Assembly (NCBI RefSeq): GCF_036689815.1
Contig: NZ_JBAHUR010000013.1
Span: 1 to 64,000, forward strand
DNA from: Magnetovibrio sp. PR-2
GTDB lineage: Bacteria > Pseudomonadota > Alphaproteobacteria > Rhodospirillales > Magnetovibrionaceae
Direction of reading: 5' to 3'
Length of the DNA: 64,000 bases
A program made the translations under genes and the position numbers. The notes under the pieces are model-generated. The model was not told where the DNA came from. It made no database searches and was given only the letters and a program-made list of their open reading frames with translations. Of the stretch, positions 33,262 to 41,977 are shown piece by piece; the stretch's first letter is position 1, and every line of letters begins with the position of its first letter.

Positions 33262-33725
33262 TTGTGTGGTCGGTCCCTTGTTCGGCTGCCCCTTAAGCGG
33301 CTCGAAAGTCTAGATCGGCCACGGGGAAACGGTGGTAGGCCCGCGCGTCTTGCCACCGTTTCTTTCCCTTGTGCACCCTTGTGCACCCTGGCGCATTGCA
33401 GCTAGTGCAAACCGCGTAGATGCCCTAAAAAACCGCGCATAATCCCAAGTTTTCAGCCTCCCCCGGTTGAAGCCCCTCCCGAATCATGCAAGGCTTTACA
33501 TATACGCGTGAGGAGTTCGATGTTTTGGCCATTTGGCTGTATCGACCATTTTGCGTTGGACTCCCGCGTACCCTGGGCTGCAGACCTTCTTGGTTTGCGT
33601 TGCGATCGCCGAACACTGGGCTCTGAAGAGTTCACGTCGATGCGCGGTTTCCCAGGATTTCGCCGACCGAACGCTCGGTCTCGGCGCTGTTTCTCAGCGC
33701 CACCAATAATTTAGGGGAGTTCCTC
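33262..33725. other. 464-base gap before the ABC importer
   Basis: No gene is recognised here. It includes an exact tandem 10-mer (TTGTGCACCC at 33371-33380 and 33381-33390, each with the palindrome GTGCAC), which could be a regulator site. The promoter of the binding-protein gene should lie in the right half; GGGGAG (33713-33718) is that gene's ribosome site. Confidence 0.4.
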
Positions 33726-34724
33726 ATGAAACGACTTCTGTCCACCGCCGTGCTGGTTGCCGGCGTGATGACGGCTGCACAAGCACAAGCATCCTGCGGC
33801 AAAGTATCCATTTCCGACATGAACTGGGCGTCTGCGACCCTGATGGCGCACGTTGATTCCTTTATTTTGAAACACGGTTACGGCTGTGATACCGAAATTA
33901 TTCCGGGCGACACCATGCCGACCGGCACCTCCATGGTCGAAAAGGGCGAACCGGATATCGCGCCTGAATTTTGGACCAACAACTTCAAAGAAGCCTTGGC
34001 CAAAGGCATTGCCGACAAACGTTTGAACGTTTTGGGTGACGCCCTGTCCGACGGCGGCGAAGAGGGTTTCTGGGTTCCCGAGTATTTGGTCGCAAAAGAC
34101 CCGTCTTTGGCCACCATCGAAGGTGTGAAGAAAAACGCCAAGATGTTCAAACACCCCGAAGACCCGGATATGTCCGCGTTCATGACCTGCCCGGCGGGTT
34201 GGGGTTGCCAAGTGACCAACGGCCACTTGTATGAAGCACTCAACCTCAAAGGTTCTGGCTTTGATCTGGTTGATCCCGGTTCTGGTGCAGCATTGGCAGG
34301 CTCCATCGCCAAAGCCTATGAACGTGAACAAGCCTGGTTTGGCTACTATTGGGCGCCGACGGCCGTTTTGGGTAAATACAAAATGGTCAAAGTGGACTTC
34401 GGTGTGACCGACAAGGATCACTTCGACAAATGCCTCACCCAAGAGGTCTGCGAAGATCCCAAGCCGTCTATGTATCCCCCGTCTCCGGTGAAAACCTTGG
34501 TCGTGCAAAGCTTCGTCGACCGCGTTCCGGACGGTGCGGCTTACTTGGCCAAACGCTCCTATACCAACGCGTTGATGAACGGTTTGTTGGCCTGGGTGGA
34601 AGACAACCAAGCCGAAGGCGAAACGGCAGCGGTTCACTTCCTCACCACCCATCCGGATGTATGGATGAAGTGGGTTCCGGCTGACACAGCGGCCAAGGTC
34701 AAAAAAGCCCTGGCAAGCATGTAA
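33726..34724 (+). CDS. glycine betaine/proline-type ABC binding protein
   Basis: The 332-residue periplasmic protein has a signal peptide (to AAQAQA) and the OpuAC/ProX fold: ISDMNWASATLMAHVDSFIL, then the GEPDIAPEFWTNNFKEAL segment and the aromatic GYYWAPTAVLGKYKMV region expected of a quaternary-amine cage. It feeds the permease and ATPase encoded next, so the system should import an osmoprotectant such as glycine betaine or a related compound. Four to six cysteines are present, more than usual for a binding protein. A terminator-like hairpin follows, so this subunit is probably made in excess. Confidence 0.87.
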   Translation: MKRLLSTAVLVAGVMTAAQAQASCGKVSISDMNWASATLMAHVDSFILKHGYGCDTEIIPGDTMPTGTSMVEKGEPDIAPEFWTNNFKEALAKGIADKRLNVLGDALSDGGEEGFWVPEYLVAKDPSLATIEGVKKNAKMFKHPEDPDMSAFMTCPAGWGCQVTNGHLYEALNLKGSGFDLVDPGSGAALAGSIAKAYEREQAWFGYYWAPTAVLGKYKMVKVDFGVTDKDHFDKCLTQEVCEDPKPSMYPPSPVKTLVVQSFVDRVPDGAAYLAKRSYTNALMNGLLAWVEDNQAEGETAAVHFLTTHPDVWMKWVPADTAAKVKKALASM

Positions 34725-34731
34725 CCACAAC

Positions 34732-34774
34732 CGCCCCCGATGTATGACCAATGGTCCGACATCAGGGGCGTTTT
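34732..34774 (+). terminator. hairpin with T-run after binding-protein gene
   Basis: A 12-bp stem with one mismatch (CGCCCCCGATGT / ACATCAGGGGCG; 34732-34743 and 34759-34770), a 15-base loop and TTTT. It probably causes partial termination, so the permease and ATPase genes are expressed at a lower level. Confidence 0.7.
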
Positions 34775-34808
34775 GTATGCATAATCTTCACTCCGGAGGG
34801 ATGGACAC

Positions 34809-35708
34809 ATGGCGGACTCCTCATGGCTGACCAAGTTCCCGGCAATGGACCGGGCCGACTTGGTCGCTTTACGCAAAGCAATGGATGGCGGATATCGCGA
34901 GTTTTCGCGGTCTTACGGCGATCTCATCGAAGCGTTCTTTGAACCCCTGCTCTATTTCCTCGTTTGGTTTGAAAAACTATTGCTGGGCGCGCCTTGGATC
35001 GTGGTCATCGCCGTATTGGTGGGCCTGACGTATGCGGCCAGCCGGTCTTGGAAACTCACGACCATTGTGTTGGTTTCATTCCTGTTGATCGGTTATTTCG
35101 GCATGTGGGCCGACACCATGCGCACATTGTCCATCATCACCGTGGCAACCATGCTGTCCATCGCCATCGGCATCCCGGTGGGGATCGCCATGGCCCGATC
35201 GGATCGGGTGCAAAGTGTTGTGACCCCGGTTCTCGACATCATGCAGACCATGCCCGCGTTTGTGTACTTAATCCCGGTCGTAATGCTTTTGGGCATCGGT
35301 AAGGTTCCGGGCATCATCGCCGTTGTGATTTACGCCATTCCGCCTGTCATTCGTCTAACCAACTTGGGCATTCGTTTGGTGGACCGCGAAGTCTTGGAAG
35401 CCGCCACCGCGTTCGGCGCAAACAAGACCCAGCGTTTGTGGAACGTTCAGTTGCCGCTGGCCATGCCCAACATCATGGCGGGCATCAACCAAACCATCAT
35501 GATGGCGTTGGCCATGGTCGTCATCGCGTCCATGATCGGTGTCAAAGGTTTGGGCCAACCGGTGCTGAAATCCATCACCAACCAATACTTCACGCTGGGA
35601 CTGCTGAACGGCTTGGCCATCGTTGCCATCGCCATCATGTTCGACCGCGTGTCCCAAGCTTACGCCAAACGCAGCCAAAAACACCTGGAGGGTATGCACA
35701 GTGAGTAA
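34809..35708 (+). CDS. ABC importer permease, ProW/OpuAB type
   Basis: The 299-residue membrane protein has about six to seven helices and the binding-protein-dependent permease loop LEAATAFGANKTQRLWNVQLPLAMPNIMAGIN (EAA motif), which docks the ATPase. A SIAIGIPVGIAMARS segment opens the transport core. GGAGGG lies ahead of the ATG. It ends 8 bases into the ATPase gene, which starts with GTG at 35701. Confidence 0.88.
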   Translation: MADSSWLTKFPAMDRADLVALRKAMDGGYREFSRSYGDLIEAFFEPLLYFLVWFEKLLLGAPWIVVIAVLVGLTYAASRSWKLTTIVLVSFLLIGYFGMWADTMRTLSIITVATMLSIAIGIPVGIAMARSDRVQSVVTPVLDIMQTMPAFVYLIPVVMLLGIGKVPGIIAVVIYAIPPVIRLTNLGIRLVDREVLEAATAFGANKTQRLWNVQLPLAMPNIMAGINQTIMMALAMVVIASMIGVKGLGQPVLKSITNQYFTLGLLNGLAIVAIAIMFDRVSQAYAKRSQKHLEGMHSE

Positions 35709-36927
35709 CGAAGACACCCTCATTAAAGTCGAAAATCTCTACAAAGTTTTTGGCTCCGACCCCCAGGCCGTCATGCCCAAAGTCTTGGACGGCATGGGCA
35801 AAGACGAACTGTTGGCCGAAACCGGGCACACCTTGGGTCTCAAAGACATCAACCTCGACATCAAAAAGGGTGAGATCTTTGTCATCATGGGTCTGTCGGG
35901 CTCTGGCAAATCGACCCTGATCCGCCACTTCAACCGCCTGATCGACCCCACCCAGGGCGCGATCTTGGTGGACGGCATTGACGTGATGGACCTAGGCCAG
36001 ACCGAGCTGGAAAACTTCCGCCGTCACAAGATGTCCATGGTGTTCCAACGTTTTGGTTTGCTGCCGCACCGCTCCGTCATCGACAACGTCGCGTTCGGCC
36101 TGCAAGTGCAAAATATCCCCAAAGACGAACGCAACGCCAAAGCGCGCGAGTGGCTCAACACCGTTGGCCTTGAAGGTTACGAAGACCAATACCCTTCGCA
36201 ACTCTCCGGCGGTCAACAACAGCGCGTCGGCTTGGCCCGCGCATTGTGCACCGATCCGGAAGTCCTGCTGATGGACGAAGCGTTTTCTGCGCTGGACCCA
36301 CTCATTCGCTCCGGCATGCAAGACCAACTGATGGAACTGCAAGACAAGCTGCGCAAAACCATTGTCTTCATCACCCACGATTTGGACGAGGCCCTGCGTT
36401 TGGGCGATCGCATTGCCATTTTGAAAGACGGTGTACTGAGCCAAGTGGGCCGTCCGGAAGAAATCTTGCTCAACCCGGCCGACGACTATGTCGAAGCGTT
36501 CGTGCGCGACGTGAACCGGGCGCGGGTGTTGTCGGTGGACGTCTTGATGAAGCCGCCGCAATGCCGTTTGACCACAGCCAACATAGACGAGGCCCTGAAA
36601 AAGATGCGCGGCTGGGACGAAGACTACGGCTATGTCTTCCACGACGACGAATACCAGGGCGTGGTTACGCAAGACACGTTGGAAGAAGTCTGTGAAACGC
36701 CGGAGCCCAACCCGCCCCTTCACGAAGTCTGCGAAGAAGGCCCGACGCTTCAACCCGACACGGCCTTGCAAGACGCCCTACCCGCCGCCCTGGAATCCGA
36801 CTATCCGGTTCCGGTCTTGGACGAAGACGGCGAATACCAAGGCACCATCTGCAAACAAGACATGGTCGAAGTGTTGGCGAATTCCAACGAAGACGACACA
36901 GACGAAAAGGCCTCAAGCGCGGCTTGA
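35701..36927 (+). CDS. ABC importer ATPase with CBS-like tail, ProV/OpuAA type
   Basis: The 408-residue ATPase starts at GTG (35701). It has Walker A GLSGSGKST, the Q-loop VFQRFG, signature LSGGQQQRVGLARAL, Walker B LLMDEAFSALDP and switch His (FITHDLDEA). A long insert before Walker A (residues about 14-40) is typical of ProV proteins. Residues about 285-400 resemble a CBS pair that, in OpuA, senses ionic strength or c-di-AMP. The tail is Asp/Glu-rich and ends in SSAA. Its stop codon lies inside the terminator hairpin. Confidence 0.88.
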   Translation: MSNEDTLIKVENLYKVFGSDPQAVMPKVLDGMGKDELLAETGHTLGLKDINLDIKKGEIFVIMGLSGSGKSTLIRHFNRLIDPTQGAILVDGIDVMDLGQTELENFRRHKMSMVFQRFGLLPHRSVIDNVAFGLQVQNIPKDERNAKAREWLNTVGLEGYEDQYPSQLSGGQQQRVGLARALCTDPEVLLMDEAFSALDPLIRSGMQDQLMELQDKLRKTIVFITHDLDEALRLGDRIAILKDGVLSQVGRPEEILLNPADDYVEAFVRDVNRARVLSVDVLMKPPQCRLTTANIDEALKKMRGWDEDYGYVFHDDEYQGVVTQDTLEEVCETPEPNPPLHEVCEEGPTLQPDTALQDALPAALESDYPVPVLDEDGEYQGTICKQDMVEVLANSNEDDTDEKASSAA

Positions 36928-36934
36928 GGCCTTT
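36906..36934 (+). terminator. 13-bp stem terminator overlapping the ATPase stop
   Basis: AAAGGCCTCAAGC / GCTTGAGGCCTTT with a GCG loop. It is symmetric, so it could work in both directions. Part of it (36912-36925) is repeated exactly at 38130-38143. Confidence 0.75.
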
Positions 36935-38143
36935 GGCATGCACATAGGAGTGCCCATTTTTCCATGCAATCGATGATTGCCGCGTGCTAAGCTCCGGGCA
37001 TGCACGAAGCGATAAACAAAGATGTGTCGGAAATCCTGAGAAATGGCCGTTTAGTAAAGGCCAACATGGAGCAGTACCCCTATTCGCTTTATTACAAAAA
37101 TTCGGTAGACCTTAAATATCTCATCGTATTGATCCCGAGTCTAATCGTGATTATTGCCGTAGTATTTTCAGACTTCATTCTTCCCATTCTTGTAGGCTGT
37201 GTTGGGATATGGATATTTTACGCTTTGCTCAATCATAAAATATCCACGGGACCAAAGGCAAAAGTAATAATTGACCCTACTGCCGGAGAGGTCAGAATCA
37301 CCTACACTCGACCTTTTTCACCCACATATAACTACAATCTGTCTCTAGTCGACTTTGGCCATGTGGCTCTGGTCACAGTTCCAAATCATGAGGGGAACCA
37401 AACGACAGAATACGATATTGTACTGTGGGACGAGGACAAAGACCTATCAATACGGTTGTTTACCTCCAAACAAGAACATGTACCCCGAAGCACTTGGCAA
37501 CGGTATTCTCTTCAACTGAGCCGCCCTGCCTTACGTATTTCAAGTTATGGAGATGAGGAACTCAGAACAACTGAATTTGAGAAACCTCTTCGGCACCGTT
37601 TTGATCGTGTCCGTCTCAAGCTACCACGCATCAACGCACCGAAACCCTTTATTATCTCAATCAAGAACGATAGTCATGGTACACGGATAAGAATGAGGCG
37701 CCCACTTCATGTCATATTTATCCATATGTTTTTAGCTTCGTTGTACATGTTCATGTTTATATCATTAGCTACGATCATCGTAGCAGCAGTTCTTGAGTTA
37801 TCATCTGAAACGAATGGCACAATAATTCAGACCCTCTACTTTATAAGTCTCGCATTAATGTTCTTCGATTTTTCTTTCAGTTACTTACAAATATGCCCCG
37901 GAGAAAGAGAACTAAAATTCTACAAATACCTCCCCATTTTGGGGCCATATCATAAACGCTCCATTCACTTTGATGACCTCATGGAACTTGATTTCATCAA
38001 TAGAGACTCTAGCTTTACGAATCATCTCAATCTTGTTGGTCGAACAAAAACCATTTCGATTGCCAAAGGTATGAAGGAAGATGAGCTGGCTTGGTTGCGC
38101 GATTTTGTCCTGGATAAAATCCTTCCAGACTCAAGCGCGGCTT
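36912..38143. repeat. 14-bp direct repeat bracketing the AT-rich gene
   Basis: CTCAAGCGCGGCTT occurs at 36912-36925 and at 38130-38143. In both places it codes for a protein end reading SSAA on the plus strand (the second via a TAG stop), and in the second it also forms the end of the minus-strand hydrolase gene. The sequence between is AT-rich and holds one gene. A past insertion with duplication of the target is a reasonable reading. Confidence 0.6.
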
Positions 38144-38145
38144 AG
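37000..38145 (+). CDS. AT-rich membrane protein of unknown function
   Basis: I recognise no family for this 381-residue protein. There are two membrane helices near the N-terminus (about 40-60 and 62-80), a soluble mainly beta region (about 85-235), two more helices (about 242-270 and 282-305), and a C-terminal soluble part. It could be an anchored protein with PH-like beta domains (IDPTAGEVRITYTRPFSP and IHFDDLMELDFINRD would fit). Base composition and codon use are clearly more AT-rich than both neighbours, and a 14-bp direct repeat brackets it, so it looks acquired. No strong ribosome site precedes the ATG. Confidence 0.6.
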   Translation: MHEAINKDVSEILRNGRLVKANMEQYPYSLYYKNSVDLKYLIVLIPSLIVIIAVVFSDFILPILVGCVGIWIFYALLNHKISTGPKAKVIIDPTAGEVRITYTRPFSPTYNYNLSLVDFGHVALVTVPNHEGNQTTEYDIVLWDEDKDLSIRLFTSKQEHVPRSTWQRYSLQLSRPALRISSYGDEELRTTEFEKPLRHRFDRVRLKLPRINAPKPFIISIKNDSHGTRIRMRRPLHVIFIHMFLASLYMFMFISLATIIVAAVLELSSETNGTIIQTLYFISLALMFFDFSFSYLQICPGERELKFYKYLPILGPYHKRSIHFDDLMELDFINRDSSFTNHLNLVGRTKTISIAKGMKEDELAWLRDFVLDKILPDSSAA

Positions 38146-38970
38146 GAATTCGTCGATGATGTCTAGCTGTTCGGGAACGTTCAGCGCAGGTGCGTGACCG
38201 CAGCCGGGGATTTCGTGGATTTCGGCTTTGGGACCGCGTGTGGTCATGGCTTGGGCCAATTCAGGTGTAATCAGGTCCGAGTTGGCACCGCGCAACAACA
38301 CTGTTGGCACGTCCACTTGGTCATAGTCTTCCCACATCAAATAGTCGGTGGGGTAGTTGATCAGCTGTTGGATCATGCGCGGATCGTAGTGCACCGTGAT
38401 CTTGCCGTCGTCCTTGCGCCGGGCTGAGGTCTCCGCCATGCGTCGCCACTCAGCGTCCGTTTGAAAACCGTAAGGTGCATAGATGGTGCGTAGGTATTTC
38501 TCATATTCTTCAAGGGTGTCAAACGACGCCGGATTGCCGACGTATTCGACGATGCGATCCACCGAGGCCGCCGCCGGTTCCGGGCCGAAGTCGTTGAGAA
38601 CCAAGTGTGTGATGCGCCCCTTAAGCGCGCCGGCCGCCAACTTGATGCCCAACGCGCCGCCCATGGAGGTGCCGACCCAGCGCAGTTTGTCGAGACCCAA
38701 CTGATCCACCAGCTCAACGGCAATGGCGGCGTACTTGTCCAAGCCATAGTCCAAATCATCGTTGGCCCATTGGCTCCACCCCCGGCCCAAGGTGTCGGGG
38801 CAGATCACGCGAAAACGATCGGCGAAGTGTTCGGCGCATGGGTCGAAATCCCGCCCGTTGCGCGCCAGTCCATGCCACATGACGATGGGGGCTGCGCCCA
38901 CCTCTCCCCACTCGGTAAAGTGAATATCATAGCCCTGACAGGTCAGATAATGAGACGTCATTTGTGACAT
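38131..38970 (-). CDS. alpha/beta hydrolase
   Basis: The 279-residue enzyme has the hydrolase fold: oxyanion motif HGLARNGRDF, nucleophile elbow GTSMGG (Ser at about 104), an acid in the strand before LRGANSDLITPE, and the catalytic His in GCGHAPALN. It hydrolyses an ester, lactone or amide; the substrate is not indicated. It is transcribed convergently to the AT-rich gene and overlaps its 3' end by 15 bases. The overlap with foreign-looking DNA supports the view that the repeat copy at 38130-38143 is the ancestral one or was copied at insertion. Confidence 0.85.
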   Translation of the reverse strand: MSQMTSHYLTCQGYDIHFTEWGEVGAAPIVMWHGLARNGRDFDPCAEHFADRFRVICPDTLGRGWSQWANDDLDYGLDKYAAIAVELVDQLGLDKLRWVGTSMGGALGIKLAAGALKGRITHLVLNDFGPEPAAASVDRIVEYVGNPASFDTLEEYEKYLRTIYAPYGFQTDAEWRRMAETSARRKDDGKITVHYDPRMIQQLINYPTDYLMWEDYDQVDVPTVLLRGANSDLITPELAQAMTTRGPKAEIHEIPGCGHAPALNVPEQLDIIDEFLSRA

Positions 38971-39073
38971 GGGAGATCCTTTTTATGCGCGTGATATGGC
39001 ACACTATAATCCTTATGGACAGTAGCGCACAGACCCTTTGATCACGATACTGGTTGCTGATAATGTGTGACTT

Positions 39074-40555
39074 ATGGTTATGAGCCCCCCAATTTCAGCA
39101 CTTCAGCGTTTTGCTTTTTTGTTTGCGGTGGTCTGCGGCCTGCTTCAGGCCACAGCTGCCAGCGCCCAAGATACCGTACGCGTTGCCGTCTATCAAAACC
39201 GTCCCGGTATCTTTCTCGACACCGACGGCGTGGTGCGCGGCTTTTACATAGACGTTCTGGAACACACCGCCAAAGAGGAAGGCTGGACCCTCCAATATGT
39301 TCCGGGAACATGGTCGGAGCTTTTGGGCCAGCTGGAAGCGGGAGAGCTCGATCTCATTGCGGGCATCGCTTATAATGCGCCGCGCGATCTGAAATACGAT
39401 TTCACCCGCGAAAATGTTTTTGCCAACTGGGGTCAGGTCTACGTCGGCAAAAACAAAATCGATTCCGTGCTTGGGCTGCAAGGCAAGCGGGTCGCGGGCC
39501 TCAAAGACGATATCTACACCCTGTCCTTCCAAGAGTTGCTCAACAGCTTCGATGTGCGCATCGACATGGTTGAGGTCTCTTCTTACGAAGAAGTCTTGCG
39601 CTATGTTTCCGAAGGGCGGGTGGATGCGGGCATCACGTCGCGCTCCAGCGGGAACCGCTTGGAAAGCGGCTATACAGTCCATCGCAGCCCCATCGTGTGC
39701 TGTGCCAAAGAAATCCGCTACGCCACCTTGGAAGGCCAAAACCACCATATCCTCGCTGGTCTGGACCGCCAGATGGCGACATTAAAAACAGACAACAATT
39801 CGCTTTATTTCCGCTCCTTGAACCGTTGGTATGGAACGGGTGCGCCGGACATGGTGCCGGGTTGGGTATGGTGGGCCCTGGCTGTCACCGTCTTGGGGGC
39901 TGGTTTAGTTCTTTTTGCCAACGTCGTGTTGCGCCGCCAAGTATTAAAACGCACCGCACAGCTCAAAGATGCGTACGATATGATGGAGTTGCGGGTGGAT
40001 GAACGCACCCGCGAATTGCAAGACGCCAACGACCAACTGGACTACATGGCCCGCCACGATGCCTTGACAGGCTTGCCCAACCGCCGCTGGTTCAGCGAAC
40101 ATTTGGAAGAATGTCTCAAAGACGCCAAGCGTCGCCAGGCCCCCTTAGCGGTCATGTTCTTGGACTTGGACGAATTCAAAGCCATCAACGACACCTTCGG
40201 CCATGACATGGGGGACGTGGTCTTGATCGAAACGGCCAAACGCATTCGCCGGGTTTTGCGCGAATCCGATAAACTCGCCCGATTGGGCGGTGACGAGTTT
40301 ATCATCATGCTGACCGAACTCACCTCACCAAACGACGCCCACCTCGTCGCCGAAAAAGTGATCTCGATTTTGTCCGAGCCCTTCGACTTATCGGTCGGTG
40401 AACAAAAATTGGGCGTCAGCATTGGCATCAGCTTGTTCCCTCAACACGGGTCCGACACCGAAACCATGCTCAGCAATGCGGATGTGGCCATGTATGATGC
40501 AAAGCGGGCTGGCAAAAATACATTTGCCGTTTATGCTCAAGCAACCATGCATTAA
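39074..40555 (+). CDS. diguanylate cyclase with periplasmic binding-protein sensor
   Basis: The 493-residue protein has a signal peptide (about 1-30), a periplasmic amino-acid-type SBP_bac_3 sensor (about 32-255; VRVAVYQNRPGIFLDTDGVVRG ... GELDLIAGIAYN), a membrane helix (about 264-286), a coiled linker, and a GGDEF domain (about 325-490). The active motif is intact (RLGGDEFIIM), and the inhibitory I-site RESD lies five residues before it. It should make c-di-GMP when the sensor binds a small ligand, and be product-inhibited. No EAL domain is present. It stands alone on the plus strand. Confidence 0.92.
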   Translation: MVMSPPISALQRFAFLFAVVCGLLQATAASAQDTVRVAVYQNRPGIFLDTDGVVRGFYIDVLEHTAKEEGWTLQYVPGTWSELLGQLEAGELDLIAGIAYNAPRDLKYDFTRENVFANWGQVYVGKNKIDSVLGLQGKRVAGLKDDIYTLSFQELLNSFDVRIDMVEVSSYEEVLRYVSEGRVDAGITSRSSGNRLESGYTVHRSPIVCCAKEIRYATLEGQNHHILAGLDRQMATLKTDNNSLYFRSLNRWYGTGAPDMVPGWVWWALAVTVLGAGLVLFANVVLRRQVLKRTAQLKDAYDMMELRVDERTRELQDANDQLDYMARHDALTGLPNRRWFSEHLEECLKDAKRRQAPLAVMFLDLDEFKAINDTFGHDMGDVVLIETAKRIRRVLRESDKLARLGGDEFIIMLTELTSPNDAHLVAEKVISILSEPFDLSVGEQKLGVSIGISLFPQHGSDTETMLSNADVAMYDAKRAGKNTFAVYAQATMH

Positions 40556-40579
40556 TCACCACTTTGGAGCCTCCCCGTC

Positions 40580-41047
40580 ATGACTGACGCCGTTGATATG
40601 GACGCCTTAGCCGCTGCTGTCGCAGACGGCATGTACCCCCGCGACAAGGCCGCCCAGGCCATGGGGATTAAAATCGTTGAGGCCAAAGCCGGACACGCGG
40701 TGGCGCGTATGAACGTTCGTGACGACATGTTGAACTTTCACGGCACGTGTCACGGCGGATTTATGTTTGCGTTTGCGGGCTCGATCCTGGCTTATGCCAT
40801 CAATGGTGACAACCGCGCGGCGGTGGCGCAACAGTGTTCCATCAACTACACCCGCCCCGCACATCTGGGGGACGAACTGACGGCCACCTGCACCGTGATC
40901 AATCAGGCCGGGCGCAGCGGTGTCTATGACGTGGAAGTCACCAATCAAAAAGGCCAGACCGTGGCGCTTTTTCGCGGCCAATCGAGCAAAATCAAAGGCG
41001 AAGCCGTGCCGGGCTTGAACGAACAGTTCGGCATCACGGAAGCTTAA
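40580..41047 (+). CDS. PaaI-like hotdog thioesterase, altered active site
   Basis: The 155-residue protein is a hotdog-fold thioesterase close to PaaI, which hydrolyses (hydroxy)phenylacetyl-CoA. The family block is NFHGTCHGGFMFAFAGSILAYA. In PaaI the residue after the second Ala is Asp (LADxAFA), the catalytic acid; here it is Gly (FAGS), so activity in the known way is doubtful. No other phenylacetate genes are in the window. GGAG lies before the ATG. The stop overlaps the convergent epimerase stop by 4 bases (TTAA). Confidence 0.8.
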   Translation: MTDAVDMDALAAAVADGMYPRDKAAQAMGIKIVEAKAGHAVARMNVRDDMLNFHGTCHGGFMFAFAGSILAYAINGDNRAAVAQQCSINYTRPAHLGDELTATCTVINQAGRSGVYDVEVTNQKGQTVALFRGQSSKIKGEAVPGLNEQFGITEA

Positions 41048-41928
41048 GCCCCCTCCACCGCCAACACCGCTTGCAGGCCGGATTTGTAATCGGGGTAGTC
41101 GAGCTTCACACCCAATTCATCTTTGATGCGATCATTCAGCACCAAGCGATTGTCTGCCCAAAAGGTCTGGGCCATGGGCGACATGGTCTCAACCGCCTTT
41201 TTGTAGGGAACCTCTTTCGGCACGTCTGCACCCAACAGTTCGCAGGCGTACTTGATCACGTCGCTGGGCTCTGCCGGATCGTCGTCACAGACATTGTAAA
41301 CCCCGCCCGGATTGGGCTGGGCGATGGACGCCTTCAACACCTTGGCGATGTCGGCCACGTGGATGCGCGAAAACATGTGGCCGGGCTGGCGGATGCGTTG
41401 CGCTTTGCCCGCACGCACTTTGTCCAGCGGACTGCGGCCCGGACCATAAATGCCTGCCAAGCGAAACACGTGCAGCGGAATGTTGGCGCGCACGGCCCAG
41501 TTCTGCCAGCGGGTTTCCGCCAGACCGCGAAAGCGGGAGCGTTCTTGGCTGGGCAACAGGCGCGAGGTTTCGTTCACGGGCTTGCCCCCTGTATCGCCGT
41601 AAACGCCGACCGTGGACAGATACCCCACCCATTGCAGCGTTTGGGCGTGGCGCAGCAAATCGTCGCCATGCACATCCACCACCGCATCACCCGCACCATC
41701 GGGCGGGATGGACAGCAACACATGCGTCACACCTTCGAACGCGGCGTCGAAATCGTCTAAGGGGTGGTCCCGGTCAAAGGTGTAGGCGGTCACGCCATCC
41801 ATGGGCGCTTTGTCACCATTTCGGTGGGTGCCGCTGACGCGCCAGCCTTGACGCAACAAATCGTGCGCCAGCCAGCTTGCGCTGTAGCCCAAGCCAAAAC
41901 AAAACAGATGTGGATTTTCAGCGCTCAT
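41044..41928 (-). CDS. NAD(P)-binding epimerase-like SDR protein
   Basis: The 294-residue protein has an atypical Rossmann loop near the N-terminus (LFCFGLGYSASWLAHDLLRQGW) and the extended-SDR pattern: THVLLSIPP after strand 4, STVGVYGD with the active-site Ser/Thr and Tyr region, and RLAGIYGPGRSPLD. The classical YxxxK Lys is not obvious, as in YeeZ-type members, so it may bind NAD(P) without full dehydrogenase activity. The start is set at 41928; a frame extension to 42075 would overlap the upstream gene's control region and lacks family sequence. Confidence 0.75.
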   Translation of the reverse strand: MSAENPHLFCFGLGYSASWLAHDLLRQGWRVSGTHRNGDKAPMDGVTAYTFDRDHPLDDFDAAFEGVTHVLLSIPPDGAGDAVVDVHGDDLLRHAQTLQWVGYLSTVGVYGDTGGKPVNETSRLLPSQERSRFRGLAETRWQNWAVRANIPLHVFRLAGIYGPGRSPLDKVRAGKAQRIRQPGHMFSRIHVADIAKVLKASIAQPNPGGVYNVCDDDPAEPSDVIKYACELLGADVPKEVPYKKAVETMSPMAQTFWADNRLVLNDRIKDELGVKLDYPDYKSGLQAVLAVEGA

Positions 41929-41977
41929 ACGAAAGTCGGCCTTGCATTTTTTGTGTGGTGGGACGACTTTAGCCGTC

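Noticed and set aside
33711-34751. 346-codon minus-strand frame opposite the betaine binding-protein gene
   Set aside because: It is a mirror of the coding frame of a clear family member; no domain, and no ribosome site.
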